DNA from: Closterium sp. Naga37s-1
Lineage: Eukaryota; Streptophyta; Zygnematophyceae; Desmidiales; Closteriaceae
Direction of reading: 5' to 3'
NCBI GenBank assembly: GCA_947471745.1
Contig: CANJKZ010000423.1
Coordinates: 806,001-870,000 of the forward strand
Length of the DNA: 64,000 nucleotides
Both the position numbers and the translations under genes were made by a program. Below are positions 22,195-34,000 of this stretch, in pieces. Positions within the stretch are counted from its first letter, which is position 1; every line of letters begins with the position of its first letter. The notes under the pieces were generated by a model. That model ran no database searches, was not told where the DNA came from, and worked only from the letters and a program-made list of their open reading frames with translations.

Positions 22195-22350
22195 GAGAGC
22201 GATTCTCACCGGCCCCACTGCCTGGGGGAAGGTTAAGATTCTCACCGGCCCCACTGCCTGGGGGAAGGTTACGAATCCCACCGGCCTGGGGGAAGGTTAC
22301 GAATCCCACCGGCCTGGGGGAAGGTTACGAATCCCACCGGCCTGGGGGAA
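22195..22350 (-). repeat. Short tandem copies around the exon-9 acceptor of the HRD3 relic
   Basis: Units such as CCGGCCTGGGGGAAGGTTAC repeat five or six times. On the minus strand each holds a CCCCCAG acceptor-like end followed by GCCGGTGGGA, so the acceptor edge of the broken exon 9 was multiplied. Confidence 0.75.
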
Positions 22351-22564
22351 GGCGTCTAGCACCTGGGGATGTGGGCATGCATGGTGTGGGGGGGGTGGGG
22401 GGTGGGAGATATATTTAAGATGGGTACTACGCAAAACGAGGGGAAGGCTTCATGGAAAAAGAATTCATAAATACAAGTTTATGGAAAGAACTTCGGGGAA
22501 AACAAACCATGTTCCCTTCCCGGCCAGCATCCCATACGACTCGATCTCCACCATACCTGGTCAC

Positions 22565-22735
22565 ACAACCACACCCACACGTACCTGCCCACACCCGCCC
22601 ACACCTGCCCACACCTGCCCACACCCGCCCACACCTGCCCACACCTGCCCACACCTGTCCACACCTGTCAACACCCGCCCACACCTGCCCACACCTGCCC
22701 ATACCTGCCCATACCTGGTCATAGAATCGTTTGGC
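22565..22735 (-). repeat. 10-bp array starting exactly at a splice donor in the HRD3 relic
   Basis: On the minus strand the exon end TATGACCAG is followed at once by GTATGGGCAG and then about 15 copies of GTGTGGGCAG-type units. Every unit therefore repeats a CAG|GT donor-like junction. The intact HRD3 exon 8 has the same junction with only a few degenerate units. Confidence 0.85.
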
Positions 22736-22858
22736 TTGATGCAAGTCCCATGCCATGCTTGTGATTGAACCCCAGGTTGGACATGGAGTGTGCACTGCCC
22801 CTCCAACCCATACCATGTCCCCACCCACACCATGTCTCCAGCCCCAGCCATACCAGCC

Positions 22859-23118
22859 CACACCTATTCATACTAGCCCACACCTATTCATACCAGCCCA
22901 CACCTATTCATACCAGCCCACACCTATTCAAACCAGCCCACACCTATTCATACCAGCCCACACCTATTCATACCAGCCCACACCTATTCATACCAGCCCA
23001 CACCTATTCATACCAGCCCACACCTATTCATACCAGCCCACACCTATTCATACCAGCCCACACCTATTCATACCAGCCCACACCTATTCAAAGCAGCCCA
23101 CACCTATCCATACCAGCC
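22859..23118 (+). repeat. 20-bp tandem array in the HRD3 relic
   Basis: About thirteen near-identical copies of CACACCTATTCATACCAGCC. It lies between two copies of the exon-8 end and probably grew from the same donor-proximal intron sequence. The His/Thr/Pro reading frames across it are by-products. Confidence 0.9.
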
Positions 23119-23799
23119 CACACCTGGTCGTAGAAGCGTTTGGCTAGATGCAGGTCCCTGGGCAGCCCCATGCCCCATGCTCGTGCATGAACCTTTTGAG
23201 TAGACTCACAAGTCACCTCATGAACCTTTTGAGTAGACTCAGAAGTCACCTCATGAACCCCAGGCTGAACATGGCGTGTGCACTGCCCTTCTCCTTGCTT
23301 CCACCCATCCCATCTTCCCACCCTTCCGTACCCAGCCACATCTGGCCATCCCTGCCCACACCTGGCCCATACCTGACCCCTACCAGACCACACCTGACCC
23401 ATACCTGTCCACAACTGCCCATACCTGTCCACACCTTCCCACACCTGCCCATACCTGTCCACACCTTCCCACACCTGCCCATACCTGCCCATACCAATCC
23501 ACACCTGCCCATACCTGGTCAAAGAATCGTTTAGCCAAGTTCTTTAGCCAAGTGCAGGTTCATACCTGCCCAGGGCATCCAAGCCATGCTCGTGCATAAA
23601 CCCCAGCTTGAACATGGCGTGTGCACTGCCCTTCTCCTTGTTTCCACCCATCCACACTACCCCAACCTGCCCATACCTGGCCATAGAACCGCTTGGCTAG
23701 ATGGAGGTCCCACGGCAGCACCATGCCATGCTCGAGCATGGACCCCAGGCTGAACCCGCTGCCCTGCTTTGCTGCTGCTGAGGCTGCTCCCTCTATGCA

Positions 23800-23955
23800 T
23801 GAGCAACAGTGTGTGAGCAACAGTGTGTGAGCAACAGCGTGTGAGCAACAGCGTGTGAGCAACAGTGTGTGAGCAACAGTGTGTGAGCAACAGCGTGTGA
23901 GCAACAGTGTGTGAGCAACAGTGAGTGAGCAACAGTGTGTGAGCAACAGCGAGTG
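23800..23955 (+). repeat. 14-bp tandem array
   Basis: About eleven copies of GAGCAACAGTGTGT, with T/C exchange in the last third. It lies just upstream (in gene sense) of an exon-8-like piece of the HRD3 relic. Confidence 0.9.
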
Positions 23956-24063
23956 AGACAGAGGTCTTCTCAAGCCAACTTTTTGAACTCACTTGGCCAT
24001 AGAACAGGGCACAACCCAGCAGCAGTGCGGCCTGCATGCTTCCCAGCTCTGCTGCCATGCCCT

Positions 24064-24421
24064 CAGCCAGGGCAGGGCAGGACAGGGCAGGGCAGGACAG
24101 GGCAGGGCAGGGCAGGACAGGGCAGGGCAGGACATGGCAGGGCAGGGCAGGGCAGGGCAGGGCAGGGCAGGACAGGGCAGGGCAGGGCAGGACAGGGCAG
24201 GGCAGGACATGGCAGGGCAGGGCAGGGCATGACAGGGCAGGGCAGGGCATGACAGGGCAGGGCAGGGCATGACAGGGCAGGGCAGGGCATGACAGGGCAG
24301 GGCAGGGCATGACAGGGCAGGGCAGGGCATGACAGGGCAGGGCAGGGCATGACAGGGCAGGGCAGGGCATGACAGGGTAGGGCAGGGTAGGGCAGGACAG
24401 GACAAGGCAGGACAGGGCAGG
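24064..24421 (+). repeat. GGCAG/GACAG pentamer array
   Basis: A long run of GGCAG, GACAG and GGCAT pentamers; from about 24225 it settles into a 20-bp higher-order unit (GGCAGGGCATGACAGGGCAG). Every frame is open across it, which explains the apparent long reading frames on both strands. Confidence 0.92.
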
Positions 24422-24424
24422 GGA

Positions 24425-24760
24425 GAAGCCATTGACAGGAACTAGGGAGAAAGGGTCATCCGTCCAACAGCGAGGCAGCCTATCTTGTGCAGTCAACCCA
24501 AGCACACCCAACATGACCCTCCAGAGTGCGAGGTGCACCATTATCCCCCCGACAGATGTTTAGAGCTGAGTGAGTGCACAAAGAAACCTGAGTGCCTGGA
24601 AAACAGAAAACAGAAACAAATTCCTTTTTGCTGTGATGCATGAACTCTTCATTATATGCACGTGGAGAACAAATTCCTTTTTGCTGTGATGCATGAACTC
24701 GTCATCATATGGTGAGAAGAAACAAGACGAAACCACAAGCAGTCCGAGCAAATTTCCTTG
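24425..24760. repeat. 3' flank of copy B, homologous to the 3' flank of copy A
   Basis: Bases 24425-24760 align with about 13775-14066. Shared landmarks are GCCATTGACAGGAACTAGGG against GCCATTGGCAGCAATTGGGG, and GATGCATGAACTCTTCA, which occurs once at 13977 and twice here (24634 and a variant near 24689). This marks the downstream edge of the duplicated segment. Confidence 0.75.
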
Positions 24761-26958
24761 TCAAGTGAGGCGGTTGGCACGTGCATTGCTGACCCTGCTG
24801 GCCCTGCTGGCCCTGCTGGCCCTGCTGACCCTGCTGACCCTGCTGGCCCTGCTGGCACGACCGGCACGGCTAGCCCTGCTGCTGTTGCTGTTTCCATTAC
24901 CATTGCCATTCCCATTGCCGTTACCGTTGCCGTTGCAGCAGCCATTGCCGCTACCGTTCCCATTTCCGTTGCCGTTGCCATTGCCATTGTCGTTACCGCA
25001 GCAGCAGCAGCAGCCACAGCCATTGCTGTTGCTATTGCCATTTCCGGTGCCGTTGCCATTTTCATTGCCATTACCACTGCCATTTCCGTTGCCACTAAGA
25101 TACACATTGTTGCTACCGTTACCGTTACCGTTGCCATTGCCGTTGCCACAGCAACACCAGCAGCAGCCATTGCCGTTGCCGTTCCCATCACCGTTACCAT
25201 TGCCGTTACCATTGCCGTTTCCATTACCGTTGCCATTTCCATTTCCATTGCGATTGCCATTCCCGTTGCCGTTGCCGTTCCCGTTCCCGTTCCCGTTCCC
25301 GTTGCCGTCACAGCAGCAGCAGCAACAGCAGAAGCCATTACCTCTGCCGTTGCCGTTGCCATTCCCGTTGCCATTCCCATTGCCGTTGCCATTCCCGTTA
25401 CCGTTACCGTTCCCGTTGCCGTTACCGTTACCGTTGCCGTTGCAGCAGCAGCCATTGCCGTTGCCATTCCCGTTACCGTTGCCGTTGCAGCAGCAGCCAT
25501 TGCCGTTGCCATTGCCGTTGCCATTGCCGTTCCCGTTGCCGTTACCGTTACCGTTGCCATTGCAGCAGCAGCCATTGCCGTTACCGTTGCCATTCCCGTT
25601 CCCATTCCCGTTGCCGTTGCCGTTGCAGCAGCAGCCATTGCCGTTACCGTTGCCATTCCCGTTCCCATTCCCGCAGCCGTTGCCGTTGCCGTTACCGTTC
25701 CCGTTCCCGTTGCCGTTGCCGTTGCAGCAGCAGCCATTGCCGTTACCATTGCCATTCCCGTTGCCGTTGCCATTGCAGCAGCAGCCACTGCCGTTGCCAT
25801 TCCCGTTCCCGTTGCTGTTACCGTTGCCATTCATGTTGCCGTTGCCGTTGCAGCAGCAGCCATTGCCGTTGCCATTCCCGTTGCCGTTGCCGTTCCCGTT
25901 CCCGTTCCCGTTGCCATTGCCATTGCAGCAGCAGCCATTTCCATTGCCATTACCGTTGCCGTTCCCATTGCCGTTCCCGTTCCCGTTGCAGCAGCAGCCA
26001 TTGCTATTGCCATTGCCGTTGCCATTCCCGTTGCCATTCCCGTTGCTATTCCCGTTGCCATTGCCATTCCCGTTGCCAAAGCCGTTGCCGTTGCCATTAC
26101 CGCAGCAGCAGCAGCAGCAGCAGCAGCCATCACCATTGCCGTTGCCGCTTCCGTCGCCATTGCCATTGCCATTACCGTTGACATTGGCAATGCGACTGCC
26201 GTTGCCATTACCGTTGCCGTTGCCGGAGCAGCAGCAGCAGCAGCAGCAGCCGTTGCCATTGCCACCGTCCCCACCATCACCGCCGTTGCCCCCATCACCG
26301 CCATTCCCACCATCATTACCTAGACTGTGGAGCCACGAAGCCAGCTGCGCCCAGATGCCATCAACACCGTCATCGCCACCGACCCCATCATCATTCCCAC
26401 CAAAGCTGGTGGGGGTTTGCAGAGAGTTGAGGGGATCAACAGGCAAGAGCTGTGGGGTGGAGGAGCTGAGCAGGCTGGTGGAAGTCGGCAGAGAGGTGAG
26501 GGCGTCAACGGGCAAGGGCAAGGGCTGTGGTGTGGAGGAGCTGAGCAGGCTGCGATGCCTGAAAACGAGCTCCGGGGTTCCCATGGCGTCTCTTGCAGCT
26601 TCAGAAACTGCGGCTTCACTTGTTGTGCCAGCTGTCCCTGCCTGCTTGTCCTGAGATGCCACTGCCAGAGATGTGCCTGTCAGACACGCCAACGGGGAAA
26701 GTAAGTGATAATGTGACTTGAACGCTCGTATACGGTGATAACCATGGAGCAGATTTACAAAGGCGGGAGATTAAGCGTCAGAAGATAATCAAATTTCAAG
26801 CATAGTTCATTCTCAAATGACGTATTGACAGGTAAGCTGAACTGAATCAGTCTTACCGGAGCTCAATCAGGCTTACCGGAGAGAATCTGCGCGAATATGA
26901 CCGTTGGAAACAGCCAGACGAGGCGCAGGCGCAGGTTAAGCGATGCAGCGGTGGCCAT
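24761..26958 (-). CDS. Secreted Asn-Gly dipeptide / poly-Cys repeat protein, copy B
   Basis: Two exons: 26958-26877 and 26676-24761, GT-AG, phase 1, 665 residues. The signal peptide is MATAASLNLRLRLVWLFPTV then IFAQILSG, nearly identical to copy A. Exon 2 opens TSLAVASQDKQAGTAGTTS, carries LVFRHRSLLSSST with an extra repeat of the Ser/Pro linker, then WAQLASWLHSLGN and a Gly/Asn/Asp run. About 440 residues of (Asn-Gly)n with CCC and longer Cys runs follow, and the protein ends in an expanded Ser-Arg-Ala tail closing with SNARANRLT. The element SRIANVNGNG near the start of the repeat matches SRIATRNENG in copy A. The repeat is about a third as long as in copy A. It is flanked by the same upstream and downstream sequence, so it arose by segmental duplication. 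Function unknown. Confidence 0.72.
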
Positions 26959-28060
26959 GGCTGTCCTTTGAGACCAAGAGCTCACTCTGAATGATGTTAA
27001 GCTCGAACGCTAAGCTTACGCAGGATGCTCTTTGGTTCTAATGCAAGCTGAGCTGATCTGAACTGAAAAATGACTGATTCGTCATTTTGTAGTACTTGAG
27101 AGACGTACTTCAGACCAGCAAGCTTCCTCTTTCGACAGTACCCATAGCGCGGCTCCGTGACAGGAGCAGGGGATTCAGATGACAAACAGAACGGAACGGC
27201 GTCCGTCACGTCATCCTGGAAATTCTGATCGCGAGATTCCGCTTGACGGAACGCCATAGTGGATCTCCAGGGTCATCATGGCCTTCCGTCAGGTCATCCT
27301 TCACGTGAAGATTGTTCCATAAGAATCGATATGGATTGATGCGAAAAGCATTGCGTGTTACTTCCGTCACTCTCGCTCTACCTGCGAGCAACCGTCCCAT
27401 CATCCTGCAATCTGGCTCGAAAACGCCTCGTTGTGCTATCATCGCGAAACCACTGGCGATCGTGAAAATCCGTGTTCCGTTCTGTAAGCACGACGTAGGA
27501 AGTCCGTGTTTAGGATATGACCTAGTTCAGTCTGCAGTCACGTCAACCAGCTTGGCACCTCCAAGCTTAGCCACTGAACAAAACAACAAGCTCCTGACAA
27601 GAATGAGCAGAGAGTGGAGGAGGGGAGGATAAGGGGGGAATGGTTGGTATGGAGGATATTTGAAATATTCAGAAGGATTGAGAGGGATTGAGAACGACCA
27701 GGAGAGATTTGGAAATTCAGAGCTGCAGTGCGCCACATCAATTTGCTGTTACGGGGATCCGGATTCTGTAGTTGACGGGTGAAACTCTGGGTTGGAGGGA
27801 GGAATTCCGTTCCCGCAGCTCTGCGGCAACGACAACCTCTGCAAGTCATCCCAACGGAAGGAGCCGCAGCGCCCTTGAAGATGACGTTCTAGGCGAAGTT
27901 ACATTACTTGGCGAATATAGAGTGCTGTCGCAAGCAGAAAGACGCACTGGCGAAACGATGTGCGAGAACCATCGCGAAGCAGTTCCTCGCATTCTCGAAC
28001 GGAATTGTCGAGTCGAACACGAGCGTGGTGTTTCGATATGAGACAAGCGCACACCACATC
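26959..28060. repeat. Upstream flank of copy B
   Basis: Counterpart of 19690-20765. The similarity reaches from the start codon to about 28060. It should include the promoter of copy B. No independent gene was recognised. Confidence 0.7.
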
Positions 28061-28124
28061 TGAAGGCACTGGAGTTGTCATTTGAATGTACTTACGGCAC
28101 CATACTCCGCATAACCATAAGAGC

Positions 28125-28663
28125 TCAGTAATTTGCACAATTATGCCCAGAACTGTGCTGGACCATATTTGGCGTTCCCATCTCAACTCTCGTCTGTGTC
28201 ACCTTGTGACTCTCTTTTGACACCTGTCCCAGCGCAAAGTCCAGTGCTGATCCTGACGTGTCCGCGATCAGACATCCCCTGACGTGTATGGCCTTCCCTT
28301 CTGCTTCCGTCAGCATTTGCGAAATGTGCGCCACGAAGTGGATGAGCTTCCAAGGCTTCGGGAGTCGAATTCGGTAACCAGCAGGTCTCACGAAAATGTA
28401 TCACCGTTGTGAACCATCCACCTTCAGTCATGCGACAGCAATTCTGTGGATGAGGGGTTGACGAAAAAATATTCTGAACAAGCTGCCCGCGATTCGCATT
28501 TATCGAGATTGCCGTTTTTTATCGCTCCTTTGGGCAGTTGCGATTGGGACCTTGTTTCGGATGTGGGAAGGAAACATGGTATGCGAGGTGAATGAAACAG
28601 AAGCGTGGACACAACGCAAGTATTTACAACCAGTCTCATTTGGGAATTAACCCCCTTCGGCAA
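28125..28663 (-). other. Possible exon(s) with OB-fold-like sequence
   Basis: A minus-strand frame near 28391-28220 reads RLPKPWKLIHFVAHISQM and VRGCLIADTSGSALDFALGQ. The spacing of the last part is like the strand-turn-strand core of small plant OB-fold proteins (pattern AECLVGDETG-x-I), but the match is weak and I found no confident start, stop or partner exon. The frame further upstream (28663-28424) shows no motif. It may be a divergent or decayed gene. Confidence 0.22.
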
Positions 28664-28902
28664 GGTCGCTCGTAAAACCTTGGGTTAACCATTTTCTCCC
28701 GTCTTGTCCAACTGTTGCATTCCCGTCAGGCCCTTGGTCTCCCTGATCAAAGTGCTCATCAATGTTCCTCTGCTCTTCCTTCCAGAAGTTCCCTTTGCTC
28801 TTGCCAAATTGAGGAGTATTTTTTATCTAGATTCCTGATCCAACTTCTTCTGGTCAATTGTCTGCTAGATACCACTAAGCTTGTGAAATATACCACGCAG
28901 AC

Positions 28903-31047
28903 ATGGCCACCTGCCTTGGTTCAGGGCTAAGCACCTCCGTCCAGAGCTGCTCTCTGGCTGCAGAGACGTCAGCCAGCTTGAGGCAATCCGACCTTCTGGG
29001 GTGCGCGCTCCGTCAGAAGGATGTGGTCTCCGTCAAGAGGCAAGGTAGGCGATCGTTGAACGATGTGGTCGCCGTGGAGCTTATTAACTGTAGGTTAGCA
29101 TCAAGAGACGTGTGATGCCAGTTGATGCTTGAAGCAGGGGTGTACGGTTACTGTCTTCGCATCGCTCGACTCCAAATTTCGTAATCCGGATAGCCACCAT
29201 GCCGGATTTGATTCCCTTTGGCTCGTTCTGTGATTACTGATTTCCAATCTGCTTAGGACTTGTTTTGTTTTTCTATTTTAGCTATCAGGCATATTATTAT
29301 TCTGCTTCGTCTAATCCTCCCTTCCAGCAAGAAGAGCCACCACCGCCGTTCGCGCTGCAGCGGCCGCAGCGCCGAAGCGGGAGACCGACCCGAAGAAGCG
29401 CGTCGTGATCACGGGCATGGGCCTCTGCTCCGTGTTCGGCAACGACGTGAACACCTACTACGACCAGCTTCTCGCCGGGGTTAGCGGGGTGGACTATATC
29501 GACCGCTTCGACGCCACCAAGTTCCCCACGCAGTTCGCCGCGCAAATCCGGAATTTCAATAACGAGGGCCTGATCGATGGGAAGAACGACAGGCGACTGG
29601 ATGACTGCCTGCGGTACGCCATCGTCGGCGGAAAGAAGGCGCTGATCGACGCCGGCCTCGGAGGAGACGATCTTAACAAGGTAAGTAAGCCGTGACAAGG
29701 ATTGACGTGGACGTGGTACGTATGGATAAGGTCAGCCGTAAACGTAGGAGTGACGTGGACATGGCATCGATAAAGTAAATTGTGAAGCAATGAATGACGT
29801 GGACGCGGTACGGAGGGGATATGTATGCCATGAGCAAGGTGCTGCATGGTGATGCTGATTTGATTGGGAGCTGGCATCTTCTTTCACGTTACCTTTTGAA
29901 CTGACAATCTGTGGAAGAGTGTTGAGTGGACCGCGCCGTTCGGAATAATATATTATAAATCAGAGCTGACCGTCCTTGCATCATCGGTTCGGGCATGGGC
30001 GGGCTGACGGTGTACTCGGACGACCTTTGAGTCGACCCAAGAGTCAATCCACACCAGCTTCGAAACCCCTCTTCGGATTCCCTCCGCGTCGCCCCCATCT
30101 CTTCTTCTGGCAGGTGGACAAGCAGAGGGTGGGCGTGATCATCGGGTCGGGCATGGGCGGGCTGACGGTGTATTCGGACGGCGTGAAGGCGCTGTTGGAG
30201 AAGGGGCACAAGCGCATCACGCCCTTCTTCATCCCCTACGCCATCACCAACATGGGCTCCGCGCTGCTCGCCATCGAGCTCGGCCTCATGGGCCCCAACT
30301 ACTCCATCTCCACCGCCTGTGCGACGGCTAACTACTGCTTCTATGCCGCTGCCAACCACATCCGCAGGTGCGTGCAGTAACTAAGCAGTAATTGGTATTC
30401 AGGGGTACAGTGCGGTTACTCTGGTAACTGATCTTATGGGGCCCAACTGCTCCATCTCGACTGCCTGCGCCACCGCCAACTACTTCTTCTACGCCGCCGC
30501 GAATCACATCCGTAGGTATTTCGGTAACTGGTGTTTGTAATGACCACTGGTTGCTGTGTCGCTAACGAGGTTTCAGGGTTTAGGCCTGAACTTTAAGCGC
30601 CGCGCATCCACCCCCCCCCCCCCTCCCTCGCCCACACTTGATTCCCACCTTTTTATTGGGGATGATGGCAGCTTTTTCGAGGCGGACTTTATAGTGGTAG
30701 GCGTCACGGAAGCCGCCATCATCCCCATCGGGGCTGATTGTTGAGTCCATCACCCCTTCCTCTCTTTCCCCACTCCCTTCCCCGAAAATTCTTACATCTC
30801 CCACCCCTCTCTTCCCCCTCAGCTCTCTTCACCCCCCCGTCCCCTTTCCGTACCCTCCTCCACCTCCGCCCTCTCTCCCCCATCTCCTCAGGGGCGAGGC
30901 GGACATCATAGTAGCAGGCGGGACTGAAGCCGCCATCATCCCCATCGGGCTGGGCGGGTGGTTGAATTGTCTAACAAATCGGCGTTTCCTCTTGTGCCAA
31001 CTCCTCCCTCCCCGCACCCCATTCCCCCCCTCCCCCCCCTTCACTCC

Positions 31048-31081
<34 letters not shown>

Positions 31082-34000
31082 CTCCTCAGGGGCGAGGCGG
31101 ACATTATCGTGGCGGGCGGGACTGAGGCAGCCATCATCCCCATCGGACTGGGCGGGTTCGTGGCGTGCCGCGCGCTCTCCCAGCGCAACGACTCCCCGCA
31201 GACGGCGTCGCGGCCGTGGGACAAGCAGCGCGAGGGCTTCGTCATGGGCGAGGGCTCTGGTGTGCTGGTGCGTTGGGAGGGGGGGCTGGTGGGTGTGGCT
31301 TATTGGTAGGCTCTCTAGTGGGCTCTCTGGTGGGTTGGGCGTCTCATCCGTGGGACAAGCAGCGCGAGGGCTTCGTCATGGGCGAGGGCTCCGGCGTGCT
31401 GGTGGGTGCTGTGTGGTTGTGGTGGGTGGGTGTGGTGGGCTGGTATGCTCTCTGGTGGGTTGGGCGTCTCATCCGTGGGACAAGCAGCGCGAGGGCTTCG
31501 TTATGGGCGAGGGCTCTGGCGTGCTGGTGGGTGTGGCGGGCGGGTAGTTTTTTTGGGTCTGGCTCTGCTGTGCTGGTGGGTCTGACGTGGTGGTGTATGC
31601 TTGAAGAGTTACCGAAAAGTTTAGCTGGCGGTGTTGGGGGGCTCTCTCCTGCTCCCCAACTCCACCCTCCCGTCCTCACAACCCCATCCTTCTCTTCCCC
31701 TGAACATGACAGCCCTTCCCCTAAAGCGTCTGGAGAGCGCCCAGAAGCGTGGAGCACACATCTACGCGGAGTACCTGGGGGGGGCAGTGAGTCACTGACC
31801 TATGCCCTGTGCACCACCCCTCCTCCCCCCCCCAACCCCCCTTCCCACTTGCCAGGTGATGGAGAGTCTGGAGAGCGCCCAGAAGCGCGGAGCACACATC
31901 TACGCAGAATACCTGGGGGGGGCAGTGACGTGCGATGCTCACCACATGACCGACCCGCGTGAGGACGGGCTGGGCGTGTCCACCTGCATCCTCAACGCGC
32001 TGGCAGATGGGGGTGTTTCTCCGGAGGAGGTAGGGTCCCGCCCCTCTTCCCCTTGTGCTTATCAATGGATTGTCTCTCCTCTTGACGGGCTGGGCGTGTC
32101 CACCTGCATCCTCAACGCGCTGGCTGACGGCGGTGTTTCTCCAGAGGAGGTAAACCTTCCCTTCCCTCGACCCCTTTTACTCCCCACCTGTCGCACGACT
32201 CGCTGTGCTTATCTCCCCTTTACGGCCTGGGCGTGTCCACCTGCATCCTCAACGCTGTGCGGACAGGGGTGTCTCCCCAGAGGAGGTAGGGCCCTGCCCC
32301 TCCCCTCCCTTCTCCTCCTCACGCCTTCCTCCCAACTTGCCCCCTCCTGTGCTGATTTTCTCTTGCCCTTGGCGTGTCCACCTGCATCCTCAACGCTCTT
32401 GCTGATAGGGCTGTTTCCCCGAAGGAAGTAGGGCCCCGCCCCTCTTCCCCTTGTGCTTGTCAATGGCCTGTCTCTCCTCTTGACGGGCTGGGCGTGTCCA
32501 CCTGCATGTCTTGCTGATGGGGGGTTCTCTCCAGAGGAGGGTTCTCTCTCATGTGTCTTCTCTTCTTCCTTTCTTCCCAAGTGAACTACATCGCCACCAT
32601 TGTTGTGTTGAAGTGCCTCCAAAACCACGCTCATGAAACCATCCATATGATAGGAGCTGGTTTCTGAGAAATCTCAAAAACCAGCTCAAACCACGCTCAT
32701 GAAACCATCCAACCCCCTCCCGCTTCTCCTCCCCCTCTCCCCGTTCCTCCCCTCATGTGCCCAGGTGAAATGAATCAATCGCCACGCCACAAGGCGAGAC
32801 TCCTCCCTCATCCTGTCCCCACTCTCCCACTTCCTTCCGTCTTCTTCCCCCCTCTTCCTTCCTCCCGTCTCTGTGCCTCCAGGTGAACTACATCAACTGC
32901 CACGCCACGTCCACCATCGTGGGAGATGTGGCGGAGGTGAATGCGATCAAGCAGGTGTTCAAGGATACCAGCGAGATCAAGCTCAACGGCACCAAGGTGA
33001 GTAGTGGAGCACTCCATAGCGAGTATAAACATAGATGGTGCTGATACTGCGATCAAGCAGGTGTTCAAGGATACCAGCGAGATCAAGCTCAACGGCACCA
33101 AGGTGAGTAGTGGAGCACTCCATAGCGAGTATAAACATAGATGGCGCTGATACTGCGATCAAGCAGGTTTTCAAGGATACCAGCGAGATCAAGCTCAGCG
33201 GCACCAAGGTCAGTAGGGAGTATGCTTAATGAAGCATTCTACATGGTGTATTTTATTGCATTGCCAGTCATCGTATAGCGACTTTGCCTTCTAGCATTTG
33301 TCTGAGTGTACTTTGCCTGTCTGATACAAGGGCCAATGAGCTGGCCTGTGATTTACTTACGCCCTTTCCCGCTCTGATTCCCTGTACACGTGGCAGTCCA
33401 TGATTGGTCACTGTCTGGGTGCTGCTGGAGGGCTGGAGGCGATTGCAGTGATCAAGGCGATTGAGACGGGATGGCTGCACCCCACCATCAACCAATTCGT
33501 GAGTCCTTTGAGCCTCATTGAACCCACCACCATTGACCAATTCGCATGACCAAGTTGTGAGTATTTTCCAGTTGATTGGAGAGTCACCATGTATTCGACC
33601 TTTGAGAAGTCTCAACAGTTTTTTTTCCTAGTTTAGCAAGTCACCATGGATGTACCCCACCATCAACCAGTTTGTGCGTTGTTGGATCGTTTGTCTTGCA
33701 TGAATGTTTGTCTTACACAAGTTCCCATTCCTTCTTACCGTATGTATGTATGTTTGTTTTTTGTGTGTGTGTGTTTTCTATAACAGAATCTGGAGGAGTC
33801 AGTGACCTTCGATACGGTGCCAAATGTCAAGAAGGAGCATAAAGTCAACGTTGGTGAGTTGAGATTAAGGAAACCTTCTTGCCTGTGTCAGGCAGGCTGA
33901 CATGAAGCTGTGAAGGGTTTGGATTTGATTGATGATGACGTGGAACGATCGGAGCCGTCGAAAGCCTTGTGTCAGGAAACTTGACACAGGCCAAGAACGT

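Larger units (their letters stand above)
20944..24075 (-). pseudogene. Inverted partial copy of the HRD3/SEL1L gene, 3' half
   Basis: Going 5'->3' on the minus strand: ELGSMQAALLLGCALFYGQ (about 24055-23996), then [19 protein letters not shown] (about 23740-23680) with further copies near 23600, 23270, 23160 and 22750. Next come exon-9-like pieces (22350-21815; LDAFPQ, MQFGHYPLA) and a truncated exon 10 copy (21477-21395), ending with a complete exon 10, SKALDVLPEIGPATAGPLKA (21204-20944). These match exons 7-10 of the intact gene at 48.3-52.8 kb in order and include its 3' flank. It is called a pseudogene because the signal peptide and first half are missing, several pieces are out of frame, and the stop codon is lost, adding 31 residues. 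The part nearest the 3' end could still be transcribed. Confidence 0.7.

Noticed and set aside
22755..23147. His/Thr/Pro-rich frames over the 20-bp array
   Set aside because: Minisatellite reading frames without domain, start context or splice support.
23935..24541. Gly-Gln-Arg-Ala frames (plus) and Cys-Pro-Ala-Leu frames (minus) over the pentamer array
   Set aside because: Simple GGCAG repeat, open in all frames.
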